Made by a program: the position numbers and the translations under genes
Shown here: positions 55,101 through 63,492 of the stretch, piece by piece
Layout of the letters: each line of letters begins with the position of its first letter
Numbering within the stretch: position 1 is the first letter of the stretch
The notes under the pieces: model-generated
Seen by the model: the letters and a program-made list of their open reading frames with translations, nothing else
Told to the model about the DNA's origin: nothing
The model's database searches: none
DNA from: Arthrobacter sp. Soc17.1.1.1
GTDB taxonomy: Bacteria; Actinomycetota; Actinomycetes; Actinomycetales; Micrococcaceae
Direction of reading: 5' to 3'
DNA length: 64,000 bases
Assembly: GCF_036867195.1 (NCBI RefSeq)
Contig: NZ_JBAJII010000001.1
Location: forward strand, 1,488,001-1,552,000

Positions 55101-55587
55101 GATCAACGGCGAGACGGTGACTCTGCCCCGCGCCGAGGGCCGGCAGCACGCCGGGCAGGAGCGTGACGCGGCTCCGTCGACCCGCCTGACGCTCGACAGC
55201 CTCAGCGAGGCCTTCAACCGGAGGCCGGCCGCCGACGAGGCGGAGGGCTCTGCCGCCTCGACGGACGACGGCGGACCCGCCGGGCGACCGGCGCCGGTGC
55301 CGGACGCACAGGGGGCGCAGGAGGCCCAGGAGGCCCCCGCGGCCCCCGCGGCCCCGGCGACGGTACCGCCCGTGGCGCCGGCTCCCCGTACCCGTCCGCG
55401 CCGCCGGGTGGCCCGCAGCGCCCAGGGCGCGGCGGACACGACGATCGAGACGCAGGGCGCCGAGACCGCCGTCGGGCAGTCCGGCACGCGGCACGTCGCC
55501 AAGGCCCCCGTGGCGGTGCGCACGCCCGCGCCCTCCGGGGCCGAGCCGCTGATCTTCGGCGTCGGCGTGCCGGCGTCGGAGCTCTAG
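52114..55587 (+). CDS. rne: Ribonuclease E/G family endoribonuclease
   Basis: This 1157-residue endonuclease acts in mRNA turnover and rRNA processing. A ~480-residue Ala/Pro/Thr/Asp-rich disordered N-terminal extension ends in basic RRSRRTR-type patches. The catalytic core runs from about residue 490: S1 RNA-binding region (SRTQQDSLIGNVYLGKVQNVL), 5' sensor, and the DNase I-like active site with Asp residues in VVDVNTGKFTG and VIDFIDM. The zinc-link CEHCAGRG lies near residue 882. The C-terminal ~260 residues are again disordered. The ATG has GGAG 9 nt upstream. Extensions on both sides of the core are typical of actinobacteria, where they anchor degradosome partners or RNA. Confidence 0.94.
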   Translation: MDQSEQLGNDQNTTAAPETVQPPEQAAPVKAPRRRRAASAPAGAPPAVQAPAVEATVAVTSVADTSGTDTAGTDTSAGEAPAAPVRKRATRARKPAVAPTDTPTDTPADTPAEAAPARAATEPVTAPEADAAPAAPVKAPRTRRRAATAEAGPARPVEQPPVEQPPVAGTTTATAPAEATPSAAPQETAAPQEAAAPAAADDGTDTATGEKPARARRTTRTRSRRASEPVDTASDAASDTAGDDTASNGTASTSTASDAVAGASAGRQAGPTSGTASPDADAEQDADDAADQRVDGHRGDPFAVPESPLSLLFHAPDLSTVTVPSVRVTAPREEDTEDDTEGPEGSEDSNRRSRRSRRTRSRRGDAVQGGTASEDAEASDEQPPTNGPDDGAAVTSRRRRRRRRGDQDLELSGGDDDDPPNTITRVRAPRQSSEPVSDRVTSVRGSTRLEAKKQRRRESRDTGRRRQVITEAEFLARRESVDRQMIVRQRDDRIQIGVLEDGILAEHFVSRTQQDSLIGNVYLGKVQNVLPSMEAAFVDIGRGRNAVLYAGEVNWDAAGLDGQPRRIELALKSGDPVLVQVTKDPVGHKGARLTSQISLPGRYLVYVPGGSMTGISRKLPDVERNRLKRILKDRLPENAGVIVRTAAEGASEEELTHDINRLRAQWEEIERKSGSTKTLAPELLYGEPDLTIKVVRDVFNEDFSKLVVSGEDAWDTIEAYVMYVAPDLVGRLEKWTGEEDIFAASRIDEQIAKALERKVFLPSGGSLVIDRTEAMTVVDVNTGKFTGSGGNLEETVTKNNLEAAEEVVRQLRLRDIGGIIVIDFIDMVLEANRDLVLRRLVECLGRDRTKHQVAEVTSLGLVQMTRKRMGTGLLEVFGEDCEHCAGRGVVTHMEPVEHRRSLPLPESQPARQDKPSRSERKRNRGRSGQPVDEVPVQLPAPVAESPDRAAKAEAARAALASIAAATHHAHEDQAHEDQADETVAEADIQVTEAVLTINGETVTLPRAEGRQHAGQERDAAPSTRLTLDSLSEAFNRRPAADEAEGSAASTDDGGPAGRPAPVPDAQGAQEAQEAPAAPAAPATVPPVAPAPRTRPRRRVARSAQGAADTTIETQGAETAVGQSGTRHVAKAPVAVRTPAPSGAEPLIFGVGVPASEL
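52408..52443 (+). repeat. 12-bp tandem repeat in the rne N-terminal extension
   Basis: Three units of CCGACGGACACC type encode Pro-Thr-Asp-Thr repeats. Further short repeats (Thr-Ala-Ser, Gly-Thr-Asp-Thr) are scattered in the same extension. Confidence 0.7.
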
Positions 55588-55621
55588 CGCCACAGCACCG
55601 CCCGGCTGCACGCTCCGTGGT

Positions 55622-55655
55622 GGGAGGCCGGGGTCCGCGAGGACCCCGGCCTCCC
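55622..55655 (+). terminator. rne terminator with GCGA tetraloop
   Basis: A perfect 15-bp stem, GGGAGGCCGGGGTCC, closed by GCGA, a GNRA-type loop, lies 34 nt after the rne stop. Confidence 0.88.
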
Positions 55656-55693
55656 GCATCCCCGGCCGGGAGGGCCGTGCACCCGCCGCTGAT

Positions 55694-55723
55694 TTGCGGG
55701 AAGGTGCCGTACTGCCGTAATCT
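55694..55723 (+). promoter_or_regulatory. Promoter of the rplU-rpmA operon
   Basis: TTGCGG (55694-55699) is followed by an 18-nt spacer and TAATCT (55718-55723), the best two-box match in this window. The leader to rplU would be ~190 nt. It holds a small AGCAACCT/AGGATTGCT hairpin and a T6 run (55875-55881), and could carry L21 autoregulation. Confidence 0.6.
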
Positions 55724-55919
55724 TGACCCTCGGTGCACTCGCCTGTTAACCGGCATGTCCGGCGCACGCAGATGTCCTCCCGACACCAGCAGCCGCAGGC
55801 AGCGGTGCCGGGGACGCGCAGCGCGGATCCGGTACGAGGAGCAACCTTCAGGATTGCTGACGAGGCGCACCCAGGTTTTTTCATCAGAAGTCAGATAGTC
55901 GAGAGAAGTGAGTTCCCAA

Positions 55920-56228
55920 GTGGTGTACGCGATTGTCCGCGCAGGCGGCCGCCAAGAAAAGGTTTCTGTAGGAGACCTCGTTACCCTTGACCGCGTCACC
56001 GGTCAGGCCGGAAGCACGTTCAAGCTTCCCGCCCTCCTTCTGGTAGACGGCGCCAAGATCACCTCCGCAGCGGAGGACCTCGCGAAGGTCACCGTCACTG
56101 CCGAGATCGTCGAGAATCTTCGTGGACCGAAGATTGTCATCCAGAAGTTCAAGAACAAGACCGGCTACAAGAAGCGCCAGGGTCACCGTTCGGAACTGAC
56201 CCGCGTCAAAATCACAGGCATCGCGTAG
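55920..56228 (+). CDS. rplU: 50S ribosomal protein L21
   Basis: This 102-residue ribosomal protein binds 23S rRNA. It matches L21 throughout ([49 protein letters not shown]). Three in-frame GTG codons (55908, 55920, 55923) are possible starts. 55920 gives the normal MVYAIV N terminus and sits 11 nt after GAGAGAAG. It forms the usual unit with rpmA and obg. Confidence 0.96.
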   Translation: MVYAIVRAGGRQEKVSVGDLVTLDRVTGQAGSTFKLPALLLVDGAKITSAAEDLAKVTVTAEIVENLRGPKIVIQKFKNKTGYKKRQGHRSELTRVKITGIA

Positions 56229-56284
56229 TCCCCTCGGGCTACCGTTCGGTCACGTAGACACTTCAGCGAAGGCAGGCATAACTC

Positions 56285-56545
56285 ATGGCACATAAGAAGG
56301 GCGCAAGCTCCACTCGCAACGGCCGCGACTCGAACGCGCAGTACCTCGGCGTGAAGCGCTTCGGCGGTCAGGTCGTCAAGGCCGGCGAGATCATCGTCCG
56401 CCAGCGCGGCACCCACTTCCACCCGGGCGCCAACGTCGGCCGCGGCGGGGACGACACCCTGTTCGCACTCGAGGCAGGCGCCGTCGAATTCGGCACCCGC
56501 CGCGGACGCAAGGTCGTCAACATCGTGGGAGCAGCAGCAGAGTAA
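56285..56545 (+). CDS. rpmA: 50S ribosomal protein L27
   Basis: This 86-residue protein matches L27, whose N terminus reaches the peptidyl-transferase centre. [32 protein letters not shown] and the [13 protein letters not shown] block are invariant features. The N terminus has no cleavable Firmicute-type extension. It lies 56 nt after rplU. Confidence 0.97.
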   Translation: MAHKKGASSTRNGRDSNAQYLGVKRFGGQVVKAGEIIVRQRGTHFHPGANVGRGGDDTLFALEAGAVEFGTRRGRKVVNIVGAAAE

Positions 56546-56576
56546 TTCTGCCTGTACACGGTGCGAGAAGCATTCG

Positions 56577-56614
56577 GGTGGGGTGAGCCTCTACGGCTCG
56601 CCCCACCTTCTTTT
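56577..56614 (+). terminator. Intrinsic terminator/attenuator between rpmA and obg
   Basis: A 13-bp stem with one T-G pair (GGTGGGGTGAGCC with GGCTCGCCCCACC) and loop TCTAC is followed by TTCTTTT. It is the only hairpin in this window with a proper U-tract. It separates ribosomal protein genes from obg. Confidence 0.88.
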
Positions 56615-56622
56615 AAGCCGAT

Positions 56623-56628
56623 TAGACT
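56623..56628 (+). promoter_or_regulatory. Candidate -10 box for obg
   Basis: TAGACT (TANNNT) lies directly after the attenuator, with a ~28-nt leader before the obg GTG. This supports separate obg transcription. Confidence 0.5.
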
Positions 56629-56662
56629 CGGCACAGCGAGAGATTTGTAGAAGGAGACCACC

Positions 56663-58246
56663 GTGGCGAGCTTCGTTGACCGCGTAGTCCTGCACGTATC
56701 CGGAGGCACCGGTGGCCATGGCTGCGTCTCCGTCCACCGGGAGAAGTTCAAGCCCCTGGGCGGGCCCGACGGCGGCAACGGCGGCGACGGCGGCGACGTC
56801 ATCCTCCGCGTCGACCACCAGACCACCACCCTCCTCGACTACCACCACGCCCCCCACCGGCACGCCACGAACGGCGGCAACGGCATGGGCGACTGGCGCG
56901 GCGGCAAGAACGGGGAGACCCTCATCCTGCCCGTCCCGGACGGCACCGTCGTCAAGACGAAGGACGGCCAGGTCCTCGCCGACCTCGTGGGCGAGGGCAC
57001 GGAGTTCGTCGCCGCGGCCGGCGGTCAGGGCGGGCTCGGCAATGCCGCGCTGTCCTCCCAGAAGCGCAAGGCACCCGGCTTCGCGCTCCTCGGCATCCCC
57101 GGCGACGAACGGGACGTCGTGCTCGAGCTCAAGTCCATCGCGGACATCGCCCTCGTGGGCTTCCCGTCCGCGGGCAAGTCCAGCCTCATCGCCGCGATGT
57201 CCGCGGCCCGCCCGAAGATCGCCGACTACCCCTTCACCACGCTGGTGCCGAACCTCGGCGTCGTCGAGGCCGGCTCCACGCGCTTCACCATCGCCGACGT
57301 CCCCGGTCTCATCGAGGGCGCGAGCGAGGGCAAGGGCCTCGGCCACCACTTCCTGCGCCACGTCGAGCGGTGCGCCGCCCTGGTGCACGTCCTGGACTGC
57401 GCCGCGCTCGAGACCGACCGCGATCCGCTGGCCGACCTCGAGATCATCGAGCGTGAGCTCGAGAAGTACTCGGTGGACATGAGTTTCGCGGGTCCCGACG
57501 GCGACGTCGTCCCGCTCAACGAGCGCCCCCGGCTGATCGCACTCAACAAGGTGGACGTGCCGGACGGGCGCGACATGGCCGACTTCGTCCGCCCGGACCT
57601 GGAGGCCCGCGGCTACCGCGTCTTCGAGGTGTCCGCCTCGAGCCACGAGGGCCTCCGCCAGCTCGGCTTCGCCATGGCGGAGATCGTCGAGAACGCGCGT
57701 AAGGCCGTGGCCGCGGCGCCGCCGAAGGTCGCCCCGCCCGTGCTGCGCCCGCGCGGCGTCAACGCCGCCTCGTTCAGGATCCGGCACGAGGAGAAGGACG
57801 CCCTGCCGCTCTTCCGCGTGCTCGGCGAGAAGCCCGAGCGCTGGGTCATGCAGACGGACTTCACGAACGACGAGGCCGTCGGCTACCTCGCCGACCGGCT
57901 CGCCAAGCTCGGCGTGGAGGAGCAGCTGTTCAAGACCGGCGCCAAGCCCGGCGACACCGTGGTGATCGGCGAGGGCGACGGCGTCGTCTTCGACTGGGAG
58001 CCGACCATGATGGGCGGCGCGGAACTGCTCGCCGGCCCCCGCGGCTCCGACCTCCGCCTCGCCGAGTACGTGCGGCCCACGCGCGAGCAGAAGCGCGAGG
58101 AGTACCAGGAGCGCAAGGAGGCGAAGGCCGCGGCCCGCGCCGACCTCGAGGCCGACCGCAAGGCCGGTATCTGGACCGAGTCCGTGCAGAACCGCGCGCG
58201 TCCTGCCGGTGCCCAGCGGGACACGGACGGCGAGACCGGGGACTGA
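56663..58246 (+). CDS. obg: GTPase Obg (CgtA)
   Basis: This 527-residue essential GTPase works in 50S assembly and stress signalling. The N-terminal glycine-rich Obg fold ([32 protein letters not shown]) is followed by the G domain with P-loop GFPSAGKSS near residues 168-176, DVPGLIEGA and NKVDV. An OCT domain and a C-terminal Lys/Arg/Glu-rich extension of actinobacterial type complete it. The GTG start has AAGGAGA. It lies 3 nt upstream of proB, so the two are co-transcribed. Confidence 0.96.
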   Translation: MASFVDRVVLHVSGGTGGHGCVSVHREKFKPLGGPDGGNGGDGGDVILRVDHQTTTLLDYHHAPHRHATNGGNGMGDWRGGKNGETLILPVPDGTVVKTKDGQVLADLVGEGTEFVAAAGGQGGLGNAALSSQKRKAPGFALLGIPGDERDVVLELKSIADIALVGFPSAGKSSLIAAMSAARPKIADYPFTTLVPNLGVVEAGSTRFTIADVPGLIEGASEGKGLGHHFLRHVERCAALVHVLDCAALETDRDPLADLEIIERELEKYSVDMSFAGPDGDVVPLNERPRLIALNKVDVPDGRDMADFVRPDLEARGYRVFEVSASSHEGLRQLGFAMAEIVENARKAVAAAPPKVAPPVLRPRGVNAASFRIRHEEKDALPLFRVLGEKPERWVMQTDFTNDEAVGYLADRLAKLGVEEQLFKTGAKPGDTVVIGEGDGVVFDWEPTMMGGAELLAGPRGSDLRLAEYVRPTREQKREEYQERKEAKAAARADLEADRKAGIWTESVQNRARPAGAQRDTDGETGD

Positions 58247-58249
58247 CGC

Positions 58250-59407
58250 GTGGCGCTGGAGCGGGCCGGTCAGCCCTCCGTGTCCCGGGCGGGGCTCGCC
58301 GCTGCCGGGCGGATCGTCGTGAAGGTCGGGTCGTCGTCGCTCACGTCCGTGTCCGGCGGCATCTCCGGTGAGGCCCTCACGGGCCTCGCCGACGTCCTCG
58401 CGGCACGGCGGACGGCGGGCACCGAGATCATCCTGGTGTCCTCCGGGGCGATCGCCGCGGGGCTCGCGCCCCTCGGCCTCGCCCGCCGGCCGTCCCAGCT
58501 GTCCACCCAGCAGGCCGCCGCGAGCGTGGGACAGAGCCTCCTGATGGCGCAGTACGCGCAGGCCTTCGCCGCCCACGGCGTCACCGTGAGCCAGATCCTG
58601 CTCACCGCCGACGACCTCGTCCGCCGCTCCCACTACGCCAACGCGCACCGCGCGATGGAACGGCTCCTGAACTTCGGCGTCGTGCCCATCGTCAACGAGA
58701 ACGACACCGTCGCGAGCCACGAGATCCGCTTCGGCGACAACGACCGCCTCGCCGCGCTCGTGGCGCACCTCGTCAAGGCGGAGGCGCTCGTGCTCCTGTC
58801 CGACGTCGACTCCCTCTACGACGGCCCGCCCGCCGACGGTGCGCGCCGCATCCCGCTCGTCGGGTCGCCGGCGGACCTCGACGGCGTCACGATCGGCCGT
58901 GCCGGCAAGGCCGGCGTGGGGACGGGCGGCATGGTCACCAAGGTCGAGGCCGCGACCATCGCCGCCTCCTCCGGCATCCCCGCCCTCGTCACCTCCACCG
59001 CCAACGCCGCCGCAGCACTGCGCGGCAAGGACGTGGGCACCTGGTTCACGCCGACCGGCAAACGCCAGCCCATCCGCCTGCTCTGGCTGGCGCACCTCGC
59101 CCGTGTCCTCGGCACCCTCGTGCTCGACGACGGCGCGGTGCGCGCCGTGGGGGAGCGGCGCCGGTCCCTGCTGCCCGCCGGGGTGGTCGACGTGTCGGGT
59201 GTCTTCGAGGCCGGCGATCCCGTGCAGCTCGTGAGCGGCGACGGGACCGTGGTGGCGCGAGGCCTCGTGAACTACAGCTCGGCCGAGCTGCCGCGGATGC
59301 TCGGGCGGTCCACCCACGACCTCGCCGACGACCTCGGCGCCGAGTACGAGCGTTCGATCGTGCACGTCAACGATCTGGTGGTGCTGCGGACCGCCGCGGC
59401 GTCATGA
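58250..59407 (+). CDS. proB: Glutamate 5-kinase
   Basis: This 385-residue enzyme phosphorylates glutamate in the first step of proline synthesis. The N-terminal amino-acid-kinase domain has RIVVKVGSSSLTS, SSGAIAAG, VPIVNENDTVA and GTGGMVTKVEAA. A C-terminal PUA domain (about residues 285-370) follows. The GTG start is 3 nt after obg without a good ribosome-binding site, pointing to coupling. Confidence 0.96.
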   Translation: MALERAGQPSVSRAGLAAAGRIVVKVGSSSLTSVSGGISGEALTGLADVLAARRTAGTEIILVSSGAIAAGLAPLGLARRPSQLSTQQAAASVGQSLLMAQYAQAFAAHGVTVSQILLTADDLVRRSHYANAHRAMERLLNFGVVPIVNENDTVASHEIRFGDNDRLAALVAHLVKAEALVLLSDVDSLYDGPPADGARRIPLVGSPADLDGVTIGRAGKAGVGTGGMVTKVEAATIAASSGIPALVTSTANAAAALRGKDVGTWFTPTGKRQPIRLLWLAHLARVLGTLVLDDGAVRAVGERRRSLLPAGVVDVSGVFEAGDPVQLVSGDGTVVARGLVNYSSAELPRMLGRSTHDLADDLGAEYERSIVHVNDLVVLRTAAAS

Positions 59408-59442
59408 ACGGCATCGCACACCCCGGGCGGGCGGCTCCTCGC

Positions 59443-59448
59443 TAGACT
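59443..59448 (+). promoter_or_regulatory. -10 box of a leaderless proA mRNA
   Basis: TAGACT (TANNNT) ends exactly 6 nt before the ATG at 59455; no Shine-Dalgarno is present. proA may therefore be transcribed separately from proB despite the 47-nt gap. Confidence 0.62.
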
Positions 59449-59454
59449 GCTGGG

Positions 59455-60774
59455 ATGACCGATCTGCAGGCCGAGACGACCCCCCGGACCGACGACGCCG
59501 ACGTGCTGTCCCCGGACCAGCTCACCGCGGCAGTCCACTCCATCGCCGACCGGTCCCGTGTCGCGTCCCGGACGCTCGGGCGCGCCAACCGCGCCCGCAA
59601 GGACCGTGTACTCCTCGCCGTCGCCGACGCCCTCGTCGCCCGGCGCGACACCGTCCTCGCGGCCAACCGGTCCGACGTCGAGCGCGGCCGTGCCTCCGGC
59701 ACCTCCGCCTACCTGCTGGACCGGCTCACCCTCGATGCCGCGCGCATCGACGGCCTCGCCGACGCCCTGAGGGAGCTCGCAGCGCTCCCGGACCCCGTCG
59801 GGACGGCGGTCCGTGCCGAGACCCTGCCCAACGGGCTGAGGCTGCGGCAGGTCCGCGTGCCCCTCGGCGTCGTCGCGGCCATCTACGAGGCGCGCCCCAA
59901 TGTCACCGTCGACATCGCGGGCCTCGCCCTCAAGAGCGGCAACGCCGTCATCCTGCGCGGCGGCAGCGCGGCGGCCACCACGAACGCCGCGCTGGTCGGC
60001 ATCATCCGCGACACCCTCGAGGACCAGGGGCTGCCGGACGACGCCGTCCTCACCATCGACGAGTTCGGCCGCGAAGGAGCCCGCGTGCTCATGGAGGCCC
60101 GCGGACGCGTGGACGTCCTCATCCCGCGCGGCGGCCGGGACCTCATCCAGTCGGTCGTGACCTCGGCGCGGGTCCCGGTGATCGAGACGGGGGAGGGGAA
60201 CGTGCACATCCTCCTCGACGAGAGCGCGGACGAGGAGATGGCGATCGACATCCTCCTCAACGCCAAGACGCAGCGCCCCAGCGTCTGCAACACCGTGGAG
60301 ACGCTTCTCGTCCACAGCCGTTCCCGCGCCGCTGCAGGCGTCCTCGCGGCGCTCGTGCGCGCCGGGGTGGCCCTGCACGTCGACGACCGCTCACGCGTAC
60401 TGCTCCCCGCAGGCACCGACGCCCAGCCGGCCACGGAGGAGGACTGGGGCCGTGAATACATGCAGCTCGATCTGGCGGTGCGCACCGTGGACAGCGTCGA
60501 CGAGGCGCTGCAGCACATCCGGCGGTGGAGCACGGGGCACAGCGAGGCGATCATCACGAACAACCTGGCGTCCTCGGAGGAGTTCGTCGCCGGGGTGGAC
60601 TCGGCCGCAGTGCTGGTCAACGCCTCCACCCGGTTCGTCGACGGCGGCGAGCTCGGCCTCGGCGCCGAGGTGGGGATCTCCACCCAGAAGATGCATGCCC
60701 GCGGACCCATGGGCCTGGCCGAACTGACGACGACCAAGTGGATCGTGCAGGGCGAGGGGCAGATCCGCCGTTGA
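59455..60774 (+). CDS. proA: Glutamate-5-semialdehyde dehydrogenase
   Basis: This 439-residue NADPH enzyme reduces glutamyl phosphate in proline synthesis. The conserved block IYEARPNVTVDIAGL, the LKSGNAVILRGGSAA cofactor region and the catalytic cysteine in RPSVCNTVET (C278) are present. The C-terminal EVGISTQKMHARGPMGL is typical. Full length. Confidence 0.96.
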   Translation: MTDLQAETTPRTDDADVLSPDQLTAAVHSIADRSRVASRTLGRANRARKDRVLLAVADALVARRDTVLAANRSDVERGRASGTSAYLLDRLTLDAARIDGLADALRELAALPDPVGTAVRAETLPNGLRLRQVRVPLGVVAAIYEARPNVTVDIAGLALKSGNAVILRGGSAAATTNAALVGIIRDTLEDQGLPDDAVLTIDEFGREGARVLMEARGRVDVLIPRGGRDLIQSVVTSARVPVIETGEGNVHILLDESADEEMAIDILLNAKTQRPSVCNTVETLLVHSRSRAAAGVLAALVRAGVALHVDDRSRVLLPAGTDAQPATEEDWGREYMQLDLAVRTVDSVDEALQHIRRWSTGHSEAIITNNLASSEEFVAGVDSAAVLVNASTRFVDGGELGLGAEVGISTQKMHARGPMGLAELTTTKWIVQGEGQIRR

Positions 60775-60815
60775 CGGCAGGTCGTGACGGGCCGGGCGCA
60801 GGGGGTCCGGCCCAC

Positions 60816-60829
60816 GGTACGCGTACCAT
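60816..60829 (+). promoter_or_regulatory. Palindrome and -10 box before the small membrane protein gene
   Basis: GGTACGCGTACC (60816-60827) is a 12-bp perfect dyad, flanked by CCCA and TGGG arms one base further out. It overlaps TACCAT (60824-60829), a TANNNT -10 candidate. The overlap is suggestive of an operator. Confidence 0.4.
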
Positions 60830-60888
60830 GGGAGAAACGACCGCGCCGGACCGGACGGACCGGCAGACCCAGACCCAGAGGAACCACG

Positions 60889-61125
60889 ATGCTCTATTCC
60901 CTCGGCAGCACACTGCTGGCGACCGAAGCCATGGAACACCATACGGAGCTGCCGATGCCCGCTCTGGCCTACGGGCTGATCGTCATGGGCATCCTGCTCA
61001 CCCTGATGATCATCGCCGTCTCGTTCTCGAACGTGCGGAACCGCCACGAGGCCGTCGAGGAGCACATCGACCCGCACAAGCAGCACGCCAACAACCACGA
61101 CCACGGTGAAGCGAACCGGCACTAG
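60889..61125 (+). CDS. Small membrane protein with His-rich tail, unknown
   Basis: This 78-residue protein has an N-terminal polar segment, one strong hydrophobic helix (about residues 25-45) and a cytosolic-type C-terminal tail rich in His, Asn and Glu ([20 protein letters not shown]). The ATG follows AGAGGAACC. Context is proA upstream and nadD 8 nt downstream, so it is probably co-transcribed with nadD. The family was not recognised; similar small proteins occur at this position in relatives of Arthrobacter, from memory. Confidence 0.65.
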   Translation: MLYSLGSTLLATEAMEHHTELPMPALAYGLIVMGILLTLMIIAVSFSNVRNRHEAVEEHIDPHKQHANNHDHGEANRH

Positions 61126-61133
61126 CGGTCCAG

Positions 61134-61874
61134 GTGGCGACTGACAGCATCGCGCGGGACGTCATGGGCGGCCGGCGGCATCGCGACGGCTCACCATGGC
61201 GCCTCGGCGTCATGGGTGGCACCTTCGATCCGATCCACCACGGCCACCTCGTCGCTGCGAGCGAGGTGGCCTCGGTGTTCGACCTCGACGAGGTGGTGTT
61301 CGTCCCCACGGGCCAGCCCTGGCAGAAGGCCGACAAGGACGTGACCGCGGGGGAGCACCGTTACCTCATGACCGTCATTGCGACGGCGTCCAATCCCAGC
61401 TTCACGGTGAGCCGCGTGGACATCGAGCGCCCCGGGCCCACCTTCACGATCGACACCCTGCGCGACCTGAAGGCACAGCGGCCCGACGCGCAGCTGTTCT
61501 TCATCACCGGTGCCGACGCGATGGCCCAGATCCTCACCTGGAAGGACGCGGAGGAACTGTGGTCGCTCGCGCACTTCATCGGGGTCACCCGGCCCGGCCA
61601 CGAGCTGAACGGGCGTGGGCGCGACGTCAGCCTGCTGGAGGTGCCCGCCATGGCCATCTCGAGCACCGACTGCCGCCGCCGTGTGGGTGAGGGCAAGCCG
61701 GTCTGGTACCTGGTGCCGGACGGCGTCGTCCAGTACATCGCCAAGCACCGGCTCTACCGGAGCGAGGCACCGCCCGAGGACGGACTCACCACGGGCGCCG
61801 ACGACGAGGAAGTCCTTCCCGCAGAAGGGAAGCACGCGGGCAATCCCCGCTCCGTACAACAACCAACTGGGTGA
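61134..61874 (+). CDS. nadD: Nicotinate-nucleotide adenylyltransferase
   Basis: This 246-residue enzyme adenylates nicotinate mononucleotide in NAD synthesis. The nucleotidyltransferase motif [21 protein letters not shown] and the C-terminal [13 protein letters not shown] (ISSTxxR) are diagnostic. The GTG start gives a ~24-residue extension before the core; a start at the ATG at 61164 is possible, since no ribosome-binding site decides. The C-terminal ~35 residues are acidic and variable. Confidence 0.94.
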   Translation: MATDSIARDVMGGRRHRDGSPWRLGVMGGTFDPIHHGHLVAASEVASVFDLDEVVFVPTGQPWQKADKDVTAGEHRYLMTVIATASNPSFTVSRVDIERPGPTFTIDTLRDLKAQRPDAQLFFITGADAMAQILTWKDAEELWSLAHFIGVTRPGHELNGRGRDVSLLEVPAMAISSTDCRRRVGEGKPVWYLVPDGVVQYIAKHRLYRSEAPPEDGLTTGADDEEVLPAEGKHAGNPRSVQQPTG

Positions 61875-61881
61875 ACACGCG

Positions 61882-63057
61882 ATGGGCAAGGCAGAGGACG
61901 ACGCACGGAGGACCGGGTCTCAGGAAGCGGACCGTGCCGAGTCGGGGGGACTCGGGATGACAGGCAGCGACAGGTCCGGATCCGTCGTGGGCGGAGCGGA
62001 CACGACCACGAGCAGCACGGACAGCACGGATGGCACGGATGGCACCGACGGCGGAGCACGGCGGAGCAGGAGGGCCGCCGAAGCTCCGCTCGACGCGGTC
62101 CCCGAGCAACGGCAGGAACGGGAGTCGCAGGCGCGCGCCCGGAACCGGGAGGCGCTGAGGACGTACCGGGCCCTCGCCGACGGTCACGGGGCGCCGGAGG
62201 AGGCAGGGACCCGCGTGGAGACACCCACCCGCCGGCAGCTGCGGTTGCAGCAGGTCGACGGCAGGGCGGTGCCCCCCGCCGTCGGTACCGCACGGACGCC
62301 GGTCCCCGGAGGACGCCGCGACCGCCGTCGGCACGCCGGCTCGACGGCGGATGCTCCGGCGACCGCCGTCGACACCCCACCGGTCCACGGCACTCCTGCC
62401 GACCGCCCGTCCACCGACGCAGGCGAGGGACGACGCCCGGAAGGCATGACCGTCGAGGAGGCCCTCTCCGCACGGAATGCGATCGCCGCGGAGGCGGGGG
62501 AGCACGTCCTCACCCTCCAGGCGTCGGGCACCGATGATCCGTTCACGGTGGACCTCGAGGTACTGGCGCAGCAGAAGGCCCTCGCCGAGCGCGCGGCGGT
62601 CCTCAACTCGCGTGCCCGCCGGATGCAGGAGCTCTCGGAGCAGAACCGCCAGCCGTCGGCTGAGCCGAGCGACCCGACCACGGCGCACAACCTCTCGATC
62701 ATCGCCCCGCAGGAGTTCGTCATCGCGCCGGGAGGCTCCCGGGCCGTCCTGCAGGCGCCCTCCACCTCCCTCGTGCCGGTGGTCCTGCCTCGGCCCGCAG
62801 CAGTACCGGCCGATGCGCCCGCTGCACCCGCCATCGGCGGGGACCGCATCGACGCCGCGGCGCCCCAGCACCCCGGCGCACACGAGACCGAGCCGATCCG
62901 GGCCCGCAGCGCCTTCGGGCTCGACCCGCTCGATGCGATGACCGCAGGCCTGGGGCGCCTGCGCCGGGTGCGCTACCTGCAGTATTCGTTGCTCGGCGTG
63001 GGCGCGGCGGCACTCTCAACCGGAATAGTATTGACAGTCAGCTCCCTCAATGGGTGA
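61882..63057 (+). CDS. Tail-anchored hypothetical protein
   Basis: This 391-residue protein has no recognised domain. The first ~190 residues are low-complexity (Thr/Asp/Gly/Ser repeats, then Arg/Ala/Pro-rich) with a basic RRSRRAAEAP patch. A central helical block (residues ~190-260, EEALSARNAIAAEAG ... LAERAAVLNSRARRMQEL) may form a coiled coil. A single hydrophobic helix occupies the last ~22 residues, leaving almost nothing outside, so the protein is probably membrane-tethered by its tail and faces the cytosol. It starts 7 nt after nadD, so it is in the nadD-rsfS unit. Many actinobacteria carry a LytR-type gene at this spot; this is not one. Confidence 0.7.
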   Translation: MGKAEDDARRTGSQEADRAESGGLGMTGSDRSGSVVGGADTTTSSTDSTDGTDGTDGGARRSRRAAEAPLDAVPEQRQERESQARARNREALRTYRALADGHGAPEEAGTRVETPTRRQLRLQQVDGRAVPPAVGTARTPVPGGRRDRRRHAGSTADAPATAVDTPPVHGTPADRPSTDAGEGRRPEGMTVEEALSARNAIAAEAGEHVLTLQASGTDDPFTVDLEVLAQQKALAERAAVLNSRARRMQELSEQNRQPSAEPSDPTTAHNLSIIAPQEFVIAPGGSRAVLQAPSTSLVPVVLPRPAAVPADAPAAPAIGGDRIDAAAPQHPGAHETEPIRARSAFGLDPLDAMTAGLGRLRRVRYLQYSLLGVGAAALSTGIVLTVSSLNG

Positions 63058-63084
63058 AACCGCTGGCACCACACAAGGAGATCA

Positions 63085-63492
63085 GTGAGCGCTACCGAAG
63101 AGTCCATCAGCATCGCCCGCACGGCGGCCCACGCCGCAGCGGACAAGATCGCACAGGACATCACCGCCATCGACGTCAGCGACCGGCTCGCCATCACCGA
63201 CGTCTTCCTGATCGCATCGGCGCCGAGCGAGCGCCAGGTCAACGCGATCGTCGACGGCATCGAGGAGGAACTCTCGAAGCAGGGCCTCAAGCCGGTCCGG
63301 CGTGAAGGGCGCAGCGAGGGCCGCTGGGTCCTGCTCGACTACGCCCAGGTGGTCGTCCACGTACAGCACGAGGAGGACCGCGTCTTCTACGCCCTCGACC
63401 GGCTCTGGAAGGACTGCCCGTCCGTCGACCTCCAGCTCGAGGGTGCGCTGCAGAGCTCGCCCCAGGTCGCGGCGTCCGACGACGCCGAGTGA
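63085..63492 (+). CDS. rsfS: Ribosomal silencing factor RsfS
   Basis: This 135-residue protein binds L14 and blocks subunit joining when nutrients are short. Marks are VSDRLAITDVFLIASAPSERQVNAI, GRSEGRWVLLDYAQVVVHV and FYALDRLWKDCP. The GTG start follows AAGGAG. The stop overlaps the next GTG by 4 nt. Gene order nadD-(x)-rsfS-phosphatase is the normal actinobacterial one. Confidence 0.95.
   Translation: MSATEESISIARTAAHAAADKIAQDITAIDVSDRLAITDVFLIASAPSERQVNAIVDGIEEELSKQGLKPVRREGRSEGRWVLLDYAQVVVHVQHEEDRVFYALDRLWKDCPSVDLQLEGALQSSPQVAASDDAE

Noticed and set aside
61134..61211. Shorter nadD starting at an internal ATG (61164 or 61212)
   Set aside because: 61212 would remove residues just before the nucleotide motif, and neither has a better ribosome-binding site. 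The GTG 8 nt after the previous stop fits operon spacing, though 61164 remains possible.
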